A stretch of 60,420 nucleotides of DNA. Origin: a virus. Shown piece by piece: positions 49,354-57,946 of this stretch (positions are counted from its first letter, which is position 1; the number at the start of each line of letters is the position of its first letter). The translations under genes and the position numbers were made by a program. The DNA lies in IMG/VR virus record IMGVR_UViG_3300042549_004702, positions 1-60,420 of that record, one strand, 5' to 3'. Below the pieces are notes generated by a model. That model saw only the letters and a program-made list of their open reading frames with translations. It did not search any database and had not been told where the DNA came from.

Positions 49354-52300
49354 ATGCTTATCGTCCTTGATTCTACTACTCGAAAACTTCAAGCCAAGAT
49401 GTCTATGGCTGCGATGGATCTTAATTGCTCAGTGACGTGCACGTATGGCGACAGCACATCAAGCACGTTCGTTGAAGGCATCTATCCGTCAACCTTAAAT
49501 GGAACAACACTGGTAGACATCCTGCCGGCTCCTGCTGCGTCTACTCGGCGAGTCGTCAAGTCGATTATTCTGTTCAACGACGATACTGACACGCACACTA
49601 TTACTTTGTATCTCGCAGATGGCGCAGCAAGTTACCCTATCACGAAGGTAACTTTAGCTCCGGGTGCAAGTTGGGCCAGCGATGATCAGAGTGGCATAAA
49701 TATTGGCGGAGCAGTCACCGACGGAAGCAAGGGCGATATCAATGTCAGCGGCGGTGGTACGACATGGACGATTGCAACTGGTGCTGTCAGTACCAGTAAG
49801 ATGGGCGGCGACATTACCGCGGCGGGTAAAGCGTTACTCGATGATGCTAATGCGTCGGCTCAACGAACGACGCTAGGGTTGGGGTCTATTGCAACTCAGA
49901 ATTCGAGCAGTGTTAGTATTACGGGTGGCTCGATTGCAGGTATCACCGATCTTGCCATTGCTGATGGTGGCACGGGACAATCGACGCGACAATCCGCAAT
50001 GGATGCGTTGGCCGGATCTGTCACTAATGGTCAATTTTTGCGGGGCGATGGTGCTAATGTCTTAATGGCCGCAATCAAAGCGTCAGACGTCCCCACGCTT
50101 AATCAGAACACGACAGGTACGGCATCGAACGTAACAGGTACGGTCGCAGTTGTGAATGGTGGCACAGGCGCAACGACTGCGAGCGATGCGAGAACGAACT
50201 TGGGACTTGGCACTATCGCAACTCAGAGTTCGGCGAGTGTCAGCATCACAGGCGGATCGATTGCCGGTATTACGGATCTCGCAGTGGCCGACGGTGGAAC
50301 GGGCGCATCTACAGCCGCCAACGCTTTGACCAATCTTGGGGCATATCCGGCAAGCAATCCAAGCGGATATACCAGTAATACGGGAACCGTCACGTCAGTA
50401 GGTGGCACGGGAACGGTCAACGGCATTACCTTGACTGGCTCAGTTACCACATCGGGCAACCTGACGCTTGGCGGGACATTGAGCAATGTGAGCTTAACAT
50501 CGCAAGTAACAGGTACTCTACCGATCGCTAATGGTGGCACGGGGCTAACTGCTACGCCAACAAATGGTCAAATCGATATCGGCAATGGAACCGGTTTTGC
50601 GCGAACAACCTTAACAGCTGGATCAAATATTACGATCACCAATGGCGCAGGCACTATTACTATTGCCTCGACGTCATCAGGAGTGACAGATACTGATAAG
50701 GGCGACATTGTTGTTAGCGGTGGTGGTACCGTTTGGACAATCGACTCGGCTGTAGTGTCGAATGCAAAACTTGCCACGATGAACGCAAATACGATTAAAG
50801 CTCGTGTTGCTGGATCTACAGGCGCACCTGAAGACGCGACGCTAACTCAGGTACTTGATCTTACGGGCGGATCTGCTCAGGGTAGTATTCTATATCGAGG
50901 TGCTAGTACGTGGACGACTTTGGCACCTGGCACCACTGGTCAGTTTCTGAGAACGAACGGATTTGCGGGTAACCCTGAATGGAATACTATTCCCACATAC
51001 GACGTTACAGGCACAAATACTGGCGATCAGAATGTATTCAGCGTCGTTGCCGTTGCTGGTCAATCTAATATTGTCGCCGACACTACGTCGGATACACTGA
51101 CTATTGCAGCTGGTAGTAACATTACAATTACGACAAACGCGACATCGGATACGCTCACTATTGCTTCGACAGCCGCAGGCGTCACGAATGGCGATAAGGG
51201 CGACATTGTAGTATCAGGTAGCGGTGATGTTTGGACGATTGATTCTGGCGTAGTGTCGAATGCAAAACTAGCTACTATGAATGCGAGCACGATCAAAGCT
51301 CGAATCACCGGTTCAACGGGCGCACCTGAAGATGCAACAATGACGCAAGTACTTGATCTTACCGGCGGATCGGCGCAGGGTAGTATTTTGTATCGAGGGG
51401 CTAGTACGTGGACAGCCTTAGCCCCTGGTACTTCTGGTCAGTTACTGCAAACTCAAGGAGCAGGCGCGAATCCTGCGTGGGCTGGCTTAACTGTCGGAAC
51501 ATCGGCAATATCTAATGGTAGTTCAGGTCGCGTACTATACAATAATAGTGGAGTGCTTGGAGAGTTGGGCACAACGGGTAGCGGTAACGTAGTGCTTGCA
51601 ACTGGGGCAAATGTTGTAAACTTGGTACTATCAGGCACATTGTCAGCGAGTGGTGGAATCGGCACAAGCGGTCAGGTATTGCAAAGTACAGGCTCTGGTG
51701 TTCAGTGGGCGGCTGGCGGTGGCGGTGGTGTTAGTGCTAATTTTTTAATCAATGCTGACTTTGCTGTTAGTCAACGTGGAACCTCTTTTACCAACTCGAC
51801 AACTAATAACGCAACCCCCAATACTGATGGCAACTATTTATTAGATCGCTGGGTGTTGTTGAGTAATGGTAATAATATTGTCAATGTGACCCAAGGTTCC
51901 GCGTCAACCAATACACTAAATATTGCTACGGATGTCACCTTCACGGCGGTATCAGCTCAAAAATTTGGTTTCTTTCAGCCTATTGAAAACATCAATTGCC
52001 GTAGTTTGCGAAGCACGACGGTTACCTTTAGTTTTTATGCACAGGTATCCAATACCCGAATGGGTAATATTAAAGCGGCTATTGTGCAATGGACTGGTAC
52101 GACTGATAGTATTACTCGCGATATTGTTTCAGCATGGGATACAGAAGGCACTAATCCTACGTTAGTTACATCTTGGTCATATGTAAACTCTTCGCCAACT
52201 GATTTAGGTGTTACCACTTCATGGGTAAGGTATTCAGTGACGGGTACTATCAGCGCGTCTGCAAATAATATTGGCGTGTTTATTTGGTGCGATGATACCA

Positions 52301-52773
52301 CGTTTGACGCAAGTGATACCCTAACCATAGCTGCGGCAAAATTGGAAACAGGCACTACACCAACCTCTTTTGAGGCGTTGGATTATGCAAGCAATATAGC
52401 TCAGTGTCAGCGATATTACTATCGACGGGTAGCTGATAGAATAGATGACGTTATCTGCATGATTACAATTTATAGTATAACTTCAGGCGGTGTATGGGGC
52501 ACACTAGTAAATATGCCAGTTGAGTTGCGCATAGGTAATCCCACCTGTAGATATTCCTCGGTCACACATATGTCGATTGTGTCAATTACCGGTACGGCGA
52601 GGTTTGCCATTACCTCTGGCGGCAGTCTTAGCGGCAGTAAAAGGTCACTTACCGCCTTTGGTGGTTTAACGTCATCGTCATTTATTAACGCGGCTAATTA
52701 CGCAAACGGTATGGCCTTATTTATTGTTTTTAATACAGCTAGTGGATGGTTTGATGCTGCGGCTGAATTATGA
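49354..52773 (+). CDS. Long tail fibre / receptor-binding protein (1139 aa)
   Basis: The N-terminal ~120 residues are a beta domain that may attach to the tail. Residues ~120-760 are fibre repeats (IADGGTGQST, VADGGTGAST, KGDIVVSGGGTVWTIDS). A ~95-residue block near 450-545 is repeated almost exactly near 620-715. From residue ~790, NFLINADFAVSQRGTSFTN ... NYLLDRWVLLSNGNN starts a jelly-roll receptor-binding domain common in fibres. The 3' part (51.7-52.8 kb) is visibly more AT-rich, as expected for exchanged tips. Confidence 0.85.
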   Translation: MLIVLDSTTRKLQAKMSMAAMDLNCSVTCTYGDSTSSTFVEGIYPSTLNGTTLVDILPAPAASTRRVVKSIILFNDDTDTHTITLYLADGAASYPITKVTLAPGASWASDDQSGINIGGAVTDGSKGDINVSGGGTTWTIATGAVSTSKMGGDITAAGKALLDDANASAQRTTLGLGSIATQNSSSVSITGGSIAGITDLAIADGGTGQSTRQSAMDALAGSVTNGQFLRGDGANVLMAAIKASDVPTLNQNTTGTASNVTGTVAVVNGGTGATTASDARTNLGLGTIATQSSASVSITGGSIAGITDLAVADGGTGASTAANALTNLGAYPASNPSGYTSNTGTVTSVGGTGTVNGITLTGSVTTSGNLTLGGTLSNVSLTSQVTGTLPIANGGTGLTATPTNGQIDIGNGTGFARTTLTAGSNITITNGAGTITIASTSSGVTDTDKGDIVVSGGGTVWTIDSAVVSNAKLATMNANTIKARVAGSTGAPEDATLTQVLDLTGGSAQGSILYRGASTWTTLAPGTTGQFLRTNGFAGNPEWNTIPTYDVTGTNTGDQNVFSVVAVAGQSNIVADTTSDTLTIAAGSNITITTNATSDTLTIASTAAGVTNGDKGDIVVSGSGDVWTIDSGVVSNAKLATMNASTIKARITGSTGAPEDATMTQVLDLTGGSAQGSILYRGASTWTALAPGTSGQLLQTQGAGANPAWAGLTVGTSAISNGSSGRVLYNNSGVLGELGTTGSGNVVLATGANVVNLVLSGTLSASGGIGTSGQVLQSTGSGVQWAAGGGGGVSANFLINADFAVSQRGTSFTNSTTNNATPNTDGNYLLDRWVLLSNGNNIVNVTQGSASTNTLNIATDVTFTAVSAQKFGFFQPIENINCRSLRSTTVTFSFYAQVSNTRMGNIKAAIVQWTGTTDSITRDIVSAWDTEGTNPTLVTSWSYVNSSPTDLGVTTSWVRYSVTGTISASANNIGVFIWCDDTTFDASDTLTIAAAKLETGTTPTSFEALDYASNIAQCQRYYYRRVADRIDDVICMITIYSITSGGVWGTLVNMPVELRIGNPTCRYSSVTHMSIVSITGTARFAITSGGSLSGSKRSLTAFGGLTSSSFINAANYANGMALFIVFNTASGWFDAAAEL

Positions 52774-52779
52774 GGAGCC

Positions 52780-53022
52780 ATGATGTACCAATACACAGAA
52801 TCAGATACAATAATAAAACGACTTACAGATAACGCCTATATTCCATGCAACTTAGAGAATCCTGACTATCGTCTTTTTTTGTTGTGGCTAGATGAGGGTA
52901 ATATACCAACTCCGGCTCCCGTAGTTGCTCCTGAGATTGCCGCACCCTCAATCAACGAACGCCTTGAAGCCGCAGAACTGATGATTGACCTAATGCTCGA
53001 CACTCAACAGGGAGGCGCGTAA
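52780..53022 (+). CDS. Tail-fibre-associated small protein (80 aa)
   Basis: Starts MMYQYTESDTIIKRLTDNAYIPCNLENPDYRLFLLWLDEGN. This opening is typical of small phage proteins following fibre genes, with the N/xPDY..FL.WL.eGN segment. The C-terminus is a helix (ERLEAAELMIDLMLD). Possibly a fibre chaperone. Confidence 0.7.
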   Translation: MMYQYTESDTIIKRLTDNAYIPCNLENPDYRLFLLWLDEGNIPTPAPVVAPEIAAPSINERLEAAELMIDLMLDTQQGGA

Positions 53023-53267
53023 TGGCAGAGATAGCGATCACCCCGCAGTATCGATTGATACTGAATCGCTGGACGGCTGGCACTATCACGATTCGACAAG
53101 TAGAGTTGTTCGTAAAAACAAAATGGCTGACGCGCGAACAGGCTGACGACATATACACGCACGATCGAGCGCAGACACCGCTTGTGATTGCCGATCCGTA
53201 CAGCCCCGAGACCGTCACCACGTACCGCATAGCTTTTGACGATAATCTGATCCATAGTGAGGTATAG
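53022..53267 (+). CDS. Small tail protein (81 aa)
   Basis: The start overlaps the previous stop (TAATG). ITPQYRLILNRWTAGTITIRQVELFVKTKWLTREQADDI reads like the XkdX-type short tail proteins near fibre genes (KWVxxGxIT.. f. vk. WIT.eq...I). Function unknown. Confidence 0.6.
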   Translation: MAEIAITPQYRLILNRWTAGTITIRQVELFVKTKWLTREQADDIYTHDRAQTPLVIADPYSPETVTTYRIAFDDNLIHSEV

Positions 53268-53315
53268 GTCGCGACCTAAAAACGCGCTACAGGTCAATTG
53301 TGGGGCTTGATTTTT

Positions 53316-54728
53316 ATGTTTGATAGCACCAATCTGTACTACGATCCGTCTGATCCGAATCAACCATACGATCCATCACTTCCGCCTGGCGGTGGAGGCT
53401 CAGGCAGTGGTGGGCCGCCGTCACCTGTACCACCATCACCAGACAAGACCCTGACCGAACTGCAGATCGACGAGAATGCCACGCTTGCTCTTGCCTATGG
53501 CCAGCACGTGGTAGCGGGTAACCTTGTCGAGTATGAGCACACGTCCGGCCCTCCGCCTTCGTGCAAGTTTATCGTTGCGCTTGGTAATGGCCCGTGGAAC
53601 GCGATATCACGCGCCTGGTATGCGGGCGAGTCGATTTCAGCGTCTGCAAGCTCGACTACTCCGGGATACAAGTTTCATCCTGGCACGTTGTCCACAGGTA
53701 CGGGAGACGCTGTGCAAGGATTGCCGATGTTCTTTCCGTCGTCACCGACGTACTCGCGCACGGCATATTCTGAGGTACTGCTGTCAACGGATCAGTCAGT
53801 AGAGGAGCGGCCAGATAAGTTCCGCGCTGTGTGCGAATGCCTAAAGGTTGCGGATTATGACAGCGTTGGTAACCTCGTTGATGCCGGATCCTACTCGACG
53901 AATCCGGCGCGTATTGCGGCTGATCTGCTTCAGCGTGCGGGGCTTCTGACTCGCGTTGACTGGGCAAGCTGGACGACGTGGAAGAACTATTGCGACGTGC
54001 TTATTGCGTGGGGTGGATCGACCATCAAGCGGTTTGAGTCGAACCTTGTGCTAACTCAGTCGATGTCGATACTGAATGCGTTGACGATTGTATGTCAGTC
54101 AAGCTGCACGTATTGGCAGGACAACGGCCAGTCGATCGAGTTCTTGCCGGTACTGAGTTCGTCGAATGTCGTGCTTGAAACTCACGCCTTCACCGAGTCG
54201 AATTGCCGAAGTGTGAGTCTGTACGTGGCGGATCAGCGAAGCCTTCCGACTGGGTACAAGGCGACGTTTCGTGATGTGGATACCGAGTACCTTGAAGAGG
54301 TGTCGGTCGAGTATTTCGATGCTGATCTTGAGGAGTACACGAGCGGCCAGAATCGCGTAGAGATACAGCTACCGCCGATGAAGCGATCGCAGGCAGAGCG
54401 CATTTGCTATTGGCGCACGCAGCTTGACGGAGTGTGTAATGCTGGCATCGAGCTGATAGCGTTTGGCGATGCTTACGCCTTGCTTCCGGGTGACTTGATT
54501 ACGATCGCGCACGAGTTACTGCTGCCGTCGAATGCAGTAGAAAGCTCGTTGTTCGGATCTCACGTGTTTGGGTCAACTCGCTTTTGGGAGAGGTCAAGTC
54601 CGATCTATCGCGCAATGGTGACAGAGACTGAGGAGCTTGAGGAAGGGCCGCAGCTCAAGCGCATTCGGGCAAAGATCCTAGTAACTACTCCATACTCAGA
54701 CACCGCGCACTCAGTACCTGTGCCATAA
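53316..54728 (+). CDS. Tail-tip / baseplate hub protein
   Basis: 470 residues from ATG 53316; the ribosome site is weak and a TTG at 53298 is possible. A Pro/Gly-rich N-terminal linker is followed by a domain with LSTDQSVEERPDKFRAVCECLKVADYDSVGN and NPARIAADLLQRAGL, a pattern found in phage hub proteins related to gpJ central domains. The C-terminal part is beta-rich. It probably forms part of the tail-tip complex with the gpL-like protein. Confidence 0.65.
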   Translation: MFDSTNLYYDPSDPNQPYDPSLPPGGGGSGSGGPPSPVPPSPDKTLTELQIDENATLALAYGQHVVAGNLVEYEHTSGPPPSCKFIVALGNGPWNAISRAWYAGESISASASSTTPGYKFHPGTLSTGTGDAVQGLPMFFPSSPTYSRTAYSEVLLSTDQSVEERPDKFRAVCECLKVADYDSVGNLVDAGSYSTNPARIAADLLQRAGLLTRVDWASWTTWKNYCDVLIAWGGSTIKRFESNLVLTQSMSILNALTIVCQSSCTYWQDNGQSIEFLPVLSSSNVVLETHAFTESNCRSVSLYVADQRSLPTGYKATFRDVDTEYLEEVSVEYFDADLEEYTSGQNRVEIQLPPMKRSQAERICYWRTQLDGVCNAGIELIAFGDAYALLPGDLITIAHELLLPSNAVESSLFGSHVFGSTRFWERSSPIYRAMVTETEELEEGPQLKRIRAKILVTTPYSDTAHSVPVP

Positions 54729-54740
54729 GGAGACTTGATT

Positions 54741-55073
54741 ATGCCGACATTGCCATATCAGCCCAGCTACGTGATATCAGGACGACAACTTCAGAATGCC
54801 GTTGTGGACTACTCCGATGATCGTACTCGATTCGGCCGCACGAAGGCGGGACGATACTTTGAGTACGACTTGGAATTCAAGAATCGCCAGCTTGACGAGT
54901 TCCAGGCATTCCAGACCTTCTACAACCAGAACTTTCCGGCGACCGCCTTTGACTGGCTTGAGCCATATCAGAACGTGACGCATACTGGCTACTTCATTTC
55001 AGCGTTAGAGTATCAGATCAATTTCGACAATTCGATTGATTACAAGGTGCGAATTCAGACGACGACTACTTGA
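54741..55073 (+). CDS. Minor tail protein (110 aa)
   Basis: Starts MPTLPYQPSYVISGRQLQNAVVDYSD behind AAGGAGACTTGATT. The segment YDLEFKNRQLDEFQAFQTFYNQN ... TAFDWLEPYQNVTHTGYFIS is typical of the small phage minor tail proteins that follow hub genes. Last rightward gene before the terminator. Confidence 0.7.
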   Translation: MPTLPYQPSYVISGRQLQNAVVDYSDDRTRFGRTKAGRYFEYDLEFKNRQLDEFQAFQTFYNQNFPATAFDWLEPYQNVTHTGYFISALEYQINFDNSIDYKVRIQTTTT

Positions 55074-55135
55074 CGAGGATGTTGGTTCTTGGTATCCTTT
55101 ACTCGAAATTTGAGGCTATCAAGTTTTGGGACTAT

Positions 55136-55201
55136 CCCTGAGAACATGTAACTTTTGCCAAGACGCATGTTCTCAGGGTACTAAAATTCTCCCTGGCAAA
55201 A
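55136..55201. other. Interleaved inverted repeats before the terminator
   Basis: CCCTGAGAACATG (55136-55148) pairs perfectly with CATGTTCTCAGGG (55166-55178). TTTTGCCA (55153-55160), inside that loop, pairs with TGGCAAAA (55194-55201), outside it. The two stems interleave (A-B-A'-B'), so the RNA could form a pseudoknot or the DNA could be a protein-binding site. It lies between convergent operons. Confidence 0.6.
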
Positions 55202-55204
55202 ACG

Positions 55205-55237
55205 AAAAGGCCGCGCCATTATTGACGCGGCCTTTTT
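55205..55237. terminator. Bidirectional intrinsic terminator
   Basis: AAAAGGCCGCG (55205-55215) pairs with CGCGGCCTTTT (55226-55236), loop of 10, with T-runs on both strands. It ends the late rightward operon and the leftward operon finishing with the sliding clamp gene at 55263. Confidence 0.92.
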
Positions 55238-55262
55238 GCTTTGTTGGTCGATAGCTACTATC

Positions 55263-56360
55263 TCAGATCCTCATCGGCATCACGATATACTGGTAATCGT
55301 AGTCACCGTCATCTGTGGGTCTCATCACGATCTGTGACGCACTGTCCTTGTAGTCGATGGTCATATTTACAGCATTGCAAGCGGTGAAGAAGTCGGCCAC
55401 GTACCCAGACTTCAGCCCTATCGACTGACCTATCAACGCTTCCGGGACGTTTGACGGCACATCCTCGCCAGCGTCTCCCACGTCCTGAGATGCAGCCGAT
55501 ATACTCACGAGGTCGCGATTCATCGTCAGCTTGACCGACGATGACTGAGCGTCTGCAACCAACGCAACTCGACGTAACGCAGACGCAAACTCTTGAGCGT
55601 TGACTGCGATCCGCTCAGGATGATTCGCCATCACAAGCCGATAGTTAGGGAACTGACCAGCAAGTACACGGCTGGCAATGACGCGCTTGCCGACCTCAAA
55701 GAACACCGTAGTGTCTTCGTATCCGATCGATATAGTGTCCGATGACGACGCCAGTTTTGACACAAGGTCGAGTGTCTTGGCGGGAATCAGCACGTCAATA
55801 GGCGCGCCTTCGTAGTACACGTCACGCTCGATGTATGCCATTCGGTGACTGTCTGTGGCGACCATTCGCGCCTTGCCTTCGGCCAGTTCAAACTTGACGC
55901 CATTGAGCGCGTATCGCGATTCTTCCTTCGATGCGGCGAACTGTACGCGATCAATCATTGTGCTGAGAATCGATGCAGATATCGGTAGCAGGGAAGAAGG
56001 AGCAGTGCGCCTGTCGGGATATCCGTCAGGGTGAGTTGTCGAAAGCCTAAATCGGCTGCGCTGGCACTTGATCACGGCTTCGGTGTCGTTCGTGGTAATC
56101 GTGATCTCAGCGTCTGGCAGTGCCTTTACGATGTCGTGAAAACGCTTTGCGGGAATGCACGCTGATCCTTCGCTATCGATCGTCGCATCAGCGAAGGTCG
56201 CGATATGCACGTCAAGGTCTGTAGCTCGAAGATTCAATCCCCCACTCGTTGAGGATATATGCACATTTTGGAGTATCGGAATTGAGGACTTGCGCTCAAC
56301 TGCGCCTTGCAGGAATGCGAGTTCTTTGAGGAGTGATGATTTGCCTATTCTGAAGTTCAT
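55263..56360 (-). CDS. dnaN: DNA polymerase III beta sliding clamp
   Basis: 365 residues, the usual length. The three-domain pattern is clear: KELAFLQGAVERKSSIPILQNVHI at the start, TDLDVHI, KFELAEGKARMVATDSHRMAY in domain 2, and the C-terminal YQYIVMPMRI. It forms the dimeric ring that tethers DNA polymerase. Phage clamps of bacterial type are uncommon; since no phage replicative polymerase was recognised, it may redirect the host polymerase. Confidence 0.93.
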   Translation of the reverse strand: MNFRIGKSSLLKELAFLQGAVERKSSIPILQNVHISSTSGGLNLRATDLDVHIATFADATIDSEGSACIPAKRFHDIVKALPDAEITITTNDTEAVIKCQRSRFRLSTTHPDGYPDRRTAPSSLLPISASILSTMIDRVQFAASKEESRYALNGVKFELAEGKARMVATDSHRMAYIERDVYYEGAPIDVLIPAKTLDLVSKLASSSDTISIGYEDTTVFFEVGKRVIASRVLAGQFPNYRLVMANHPERIAVNAQEFASALRRVALVADAQSSSVKLTMNRDLVSISAASQDVGDAGEDVPSNVPEALIGQSIGLKSGYVADFFTACNAVNMTIDYKDSASQIVMRPTDDGDYDYQYIVMPMRI

Positions 56361-56587
56361 TTGTTGTCGTTTCCTTTTGTGTTGTTGAGGTTGTCGGTGT
56401 CGAGTGAGTCCGGCCAGTCGGTATCAGATATCTCGATACCTGGCATTGTCGATATGTTGACCGCCGGTTCGGACTCGTTGTAGGTCTGAGTGATCGTCAC
56501 TCCGTTGCCCTTGCCGTGATTGATCAGTAGCCCCGTGATTACGCCCATTGCGTAAATAAAGATCAGGGCTGCGGTAGTTGTGTCCAT
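56357..56587 (-). CDS. Single-pass membrane protein (76 aa)
   Basis: Starts MDTTTAALIFIYAMGVITGLLINHGKG behind AAAGGC. One membrane helix is at residues 5-24; the rest is acidic and Asn-rich (NNTKGNDNK). It overlaps dnaN by four bases. Between a Cas6e-like gene and a clamp gene its role is unclear. Confidence 0.6.
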   Translation of the reverse strand: MDTTTAALIFIYAMGVITGLLINHGKGNGVTITQTYNESEPAVNISTMPGIEISDTDWPDSLDTDNLNNTKGNDNK

Positions 56588-56616
56588 AGTGAATAGCCTT
56601 TCGTGTAGTGGCCGTT

Positions 56617-57291
56617 TTAGACCAGCAGCAGCCCGTAGCCAAACGCTTTGCCCGTGCCTATACCATCGCATAGGGCAAGCCTGAAGTCGTCAGCGTTGGT
56701 GACGCGAAGTGTTCCGGCAAAGTCGATGCTGGTGAAGGTCATTCGACGGTCGCCATATCCGCTGAGGCTCGATGCGGTCACGAGCTGGCGACCGATCTTG
56801 TGTTCAGGCTGTCCGCACTTGCTGAGATGGAGAACCTCAAAGCCTGACTGTTCAGACTTGCGCTTGAGCCAGTCGTGCCAGCCGGACTCGTCTCTGATGG
56901 CGACTCGCTTTCCGTTGATGCCGTTCTTGCTGGATAGTCGCTTGGTGGGATTGCCGCGAAGGAGGAAGGGCATTACCTCGTCAGTGGTGATAGCGTCGTA
57001 CCTGGAAGCGATGCTGGCGCACGACGACTCTTCGATATTGTCGAAGTAGTCGAACGGTATACCATTGGCAGACCAGTCAGGCAGGATGCGTGACTGGACG
57101 ATGATCCGCGGGCGGTGGAGAGTGTCGTCGGTCTCGAGTCGATAGAGGACTCCGAAGTGGCGGCGTGACTCTTCGATGTTCGGCATCTCCGGGAAGGCGC
57201 GCATCAGTCGCCGATGAAGCGCGTGACAGTCTTCAAGCTCCATCTGTACGATGCGCCGTGTGTGGTTTGGGTATAAAACCGAGACGAACAA
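56617..57291 (-). CDS. Cas6e-type CRISPR RNA endoribonuclease
   Basis: 224 residues, normal Cas6e length. The CasE/Cse3 pattern is present throughout: MFVSVLYPNHTRRIVQMELED, LHRRLMRAFP with His26 in the position of the E. coli catalytic His20, GVLYRLE, IIVQSRILPDWS, FLLRGNPTKRL, GKRVAI, WLKRKSEQSGF, FAGTLRV and the C-terminal Gly-rich loop GIGTGKAFGYG. It should cut hairpin repeats to make crRNA. The TTG start has AAAGGA upstream. No array, Cas1, Cas2 or Cas3 is nearby, but Csf-like proteins are encoded at 30.6-33.4 kb. Confidence 0.88.
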   Translation of the reverse strand: MFVSVLYPNHTRRIVQMELEDCHALHRRLMRAFPEMPNIEESRRHFGVLYRLETDDTLHRPRIIVQSRILPDWSANGIPFDYFDNIEESSCASIASRYDAITTDEVMPFLLRGNPTKRLSSKNGINGKRVAIRDESGWHDWLKRKSEQSGFEVLHLSKCGQPEHKIGRQLVTASSLSGYGDRRMTFTSIDFAGTLRVTNADDFRLALCDGIGTGKAFGYGLLLV

Positions 57292-57356
57292 TGTGGTGAT
57301 CCTTTCTGTGTGAGAGGCTGGAAGTCCTGATTTTACTGCATTATTGTCATTTCCCT

Positions 57357-57433
57357 ATTTACTAAATAGTGGTTTAGTAATACTAGGTTGTTTTGGTTTA
57401 GATATGGCTTAGTAAAGTCATTTAGTAAAGTCA
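57357..57433. promoter_or_regulatory. TTTAGTAAA box cluster upstream of the cas6e-like gene
   Basis: ATTTACTAAAT (57357-57367) and TTTAGTAAT (57373-57381) are followed by two exact TTAGTAAAGTCA units at 57409 and 57422, 13 bp apart. The AT-rich 126-bp gap has no gene. The boxes are near-palindromic and probably bind a repressor controlling cas6e and the downstream clamp gene. Two of the boxes lie inside the 3' end of the upstream gene. Confidence 0.55.
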
Positions 57434-57720
57434 TCCCGCGACACATTGGATCTGCTCAGCACCTCACGGGCCTTGCTTATCCAGATCTCATCTTTGATGG
57501 CTTTGCTTACTAATGCCTCAGCCAGCAAACAGTGAAGATCGTACGACGACGCAAAGAGTGTCGCGTTCTCCAAGTGTGGCACGCTTCCACTCCTAGAGCT
57601 GAAGTTGTCGCCGCACCATCCAATCGGCTCTCCCTTCGGCCCTTCGATAGCAGTGCCCCAACCTCTAGGTCGAACAACGTATGGGCCAGTCGTGCACGGT
57701 CTTTTTGTTTTCTTTGCCAT
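57418..57720 (-). CDS. Hypothetical protein (100 aa)
   Basis: Starts MAKKTKRPCTTGPYVVRPRG behind AGGACGAGGTAGT. A WGTAIEGPKGEPIGWCGDNF segment is followed by a helical C-terminus. The beta-hairpin-like start (VVRPRGWGTAIEGP) is common in small phage proteins of unknown function. Confidence 0.6.
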   Translation of the reverse strand: MAKKTKRPCTTGPYVVRPRGWGTAIEGPKGEPIGWCGDNFSSRSGSVPHLENATLFASSYDLHCLLAEALVSKAIKDEIWISKAREVLSRSNVSRDDFTK

Positions 57721-57721
57721 A

Positions 57722-57919
57722 CTACCTCGTCCTTTCGTTTTCATACTCAATCGGCCAGTTCGTAAGCTCTCGCTCCAACTCGGCAATCCGCGACTTCAAC
57801 GATGCGATCTCTGCCGCTTGCATCTCAACCACGCTTTCAAGATAGTCAATCGCCATCCACGGGTTGAGCTTCTTGGCTAGTGCCATTCGCTTTGCCGCTT
57901 CCTCTTCGATCGTTGCCAT
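57722..57919 (-). CDS. Small coiled-coil protein (65 aa)
   Basis: Starts MATIEEEAAKRMALAKKLNP. Residues 25-52 form a strong coiled coil (VVEMQAAEIASLKSRIAELERELTNW). It ends just before the next gene starts. Probably a dimeric accessory protein; function unknown. Confidence 0.6.
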   Translation of the reverse strand: MATIEEEAAKRMALAKKLNPWMAIDYLESVVEMQAAEIASLKSRIAELERELTNWPIEYENERTR

Positions 57920-57946
57920 TGCGTCACGTCTCCCGACTCGGTAAGT

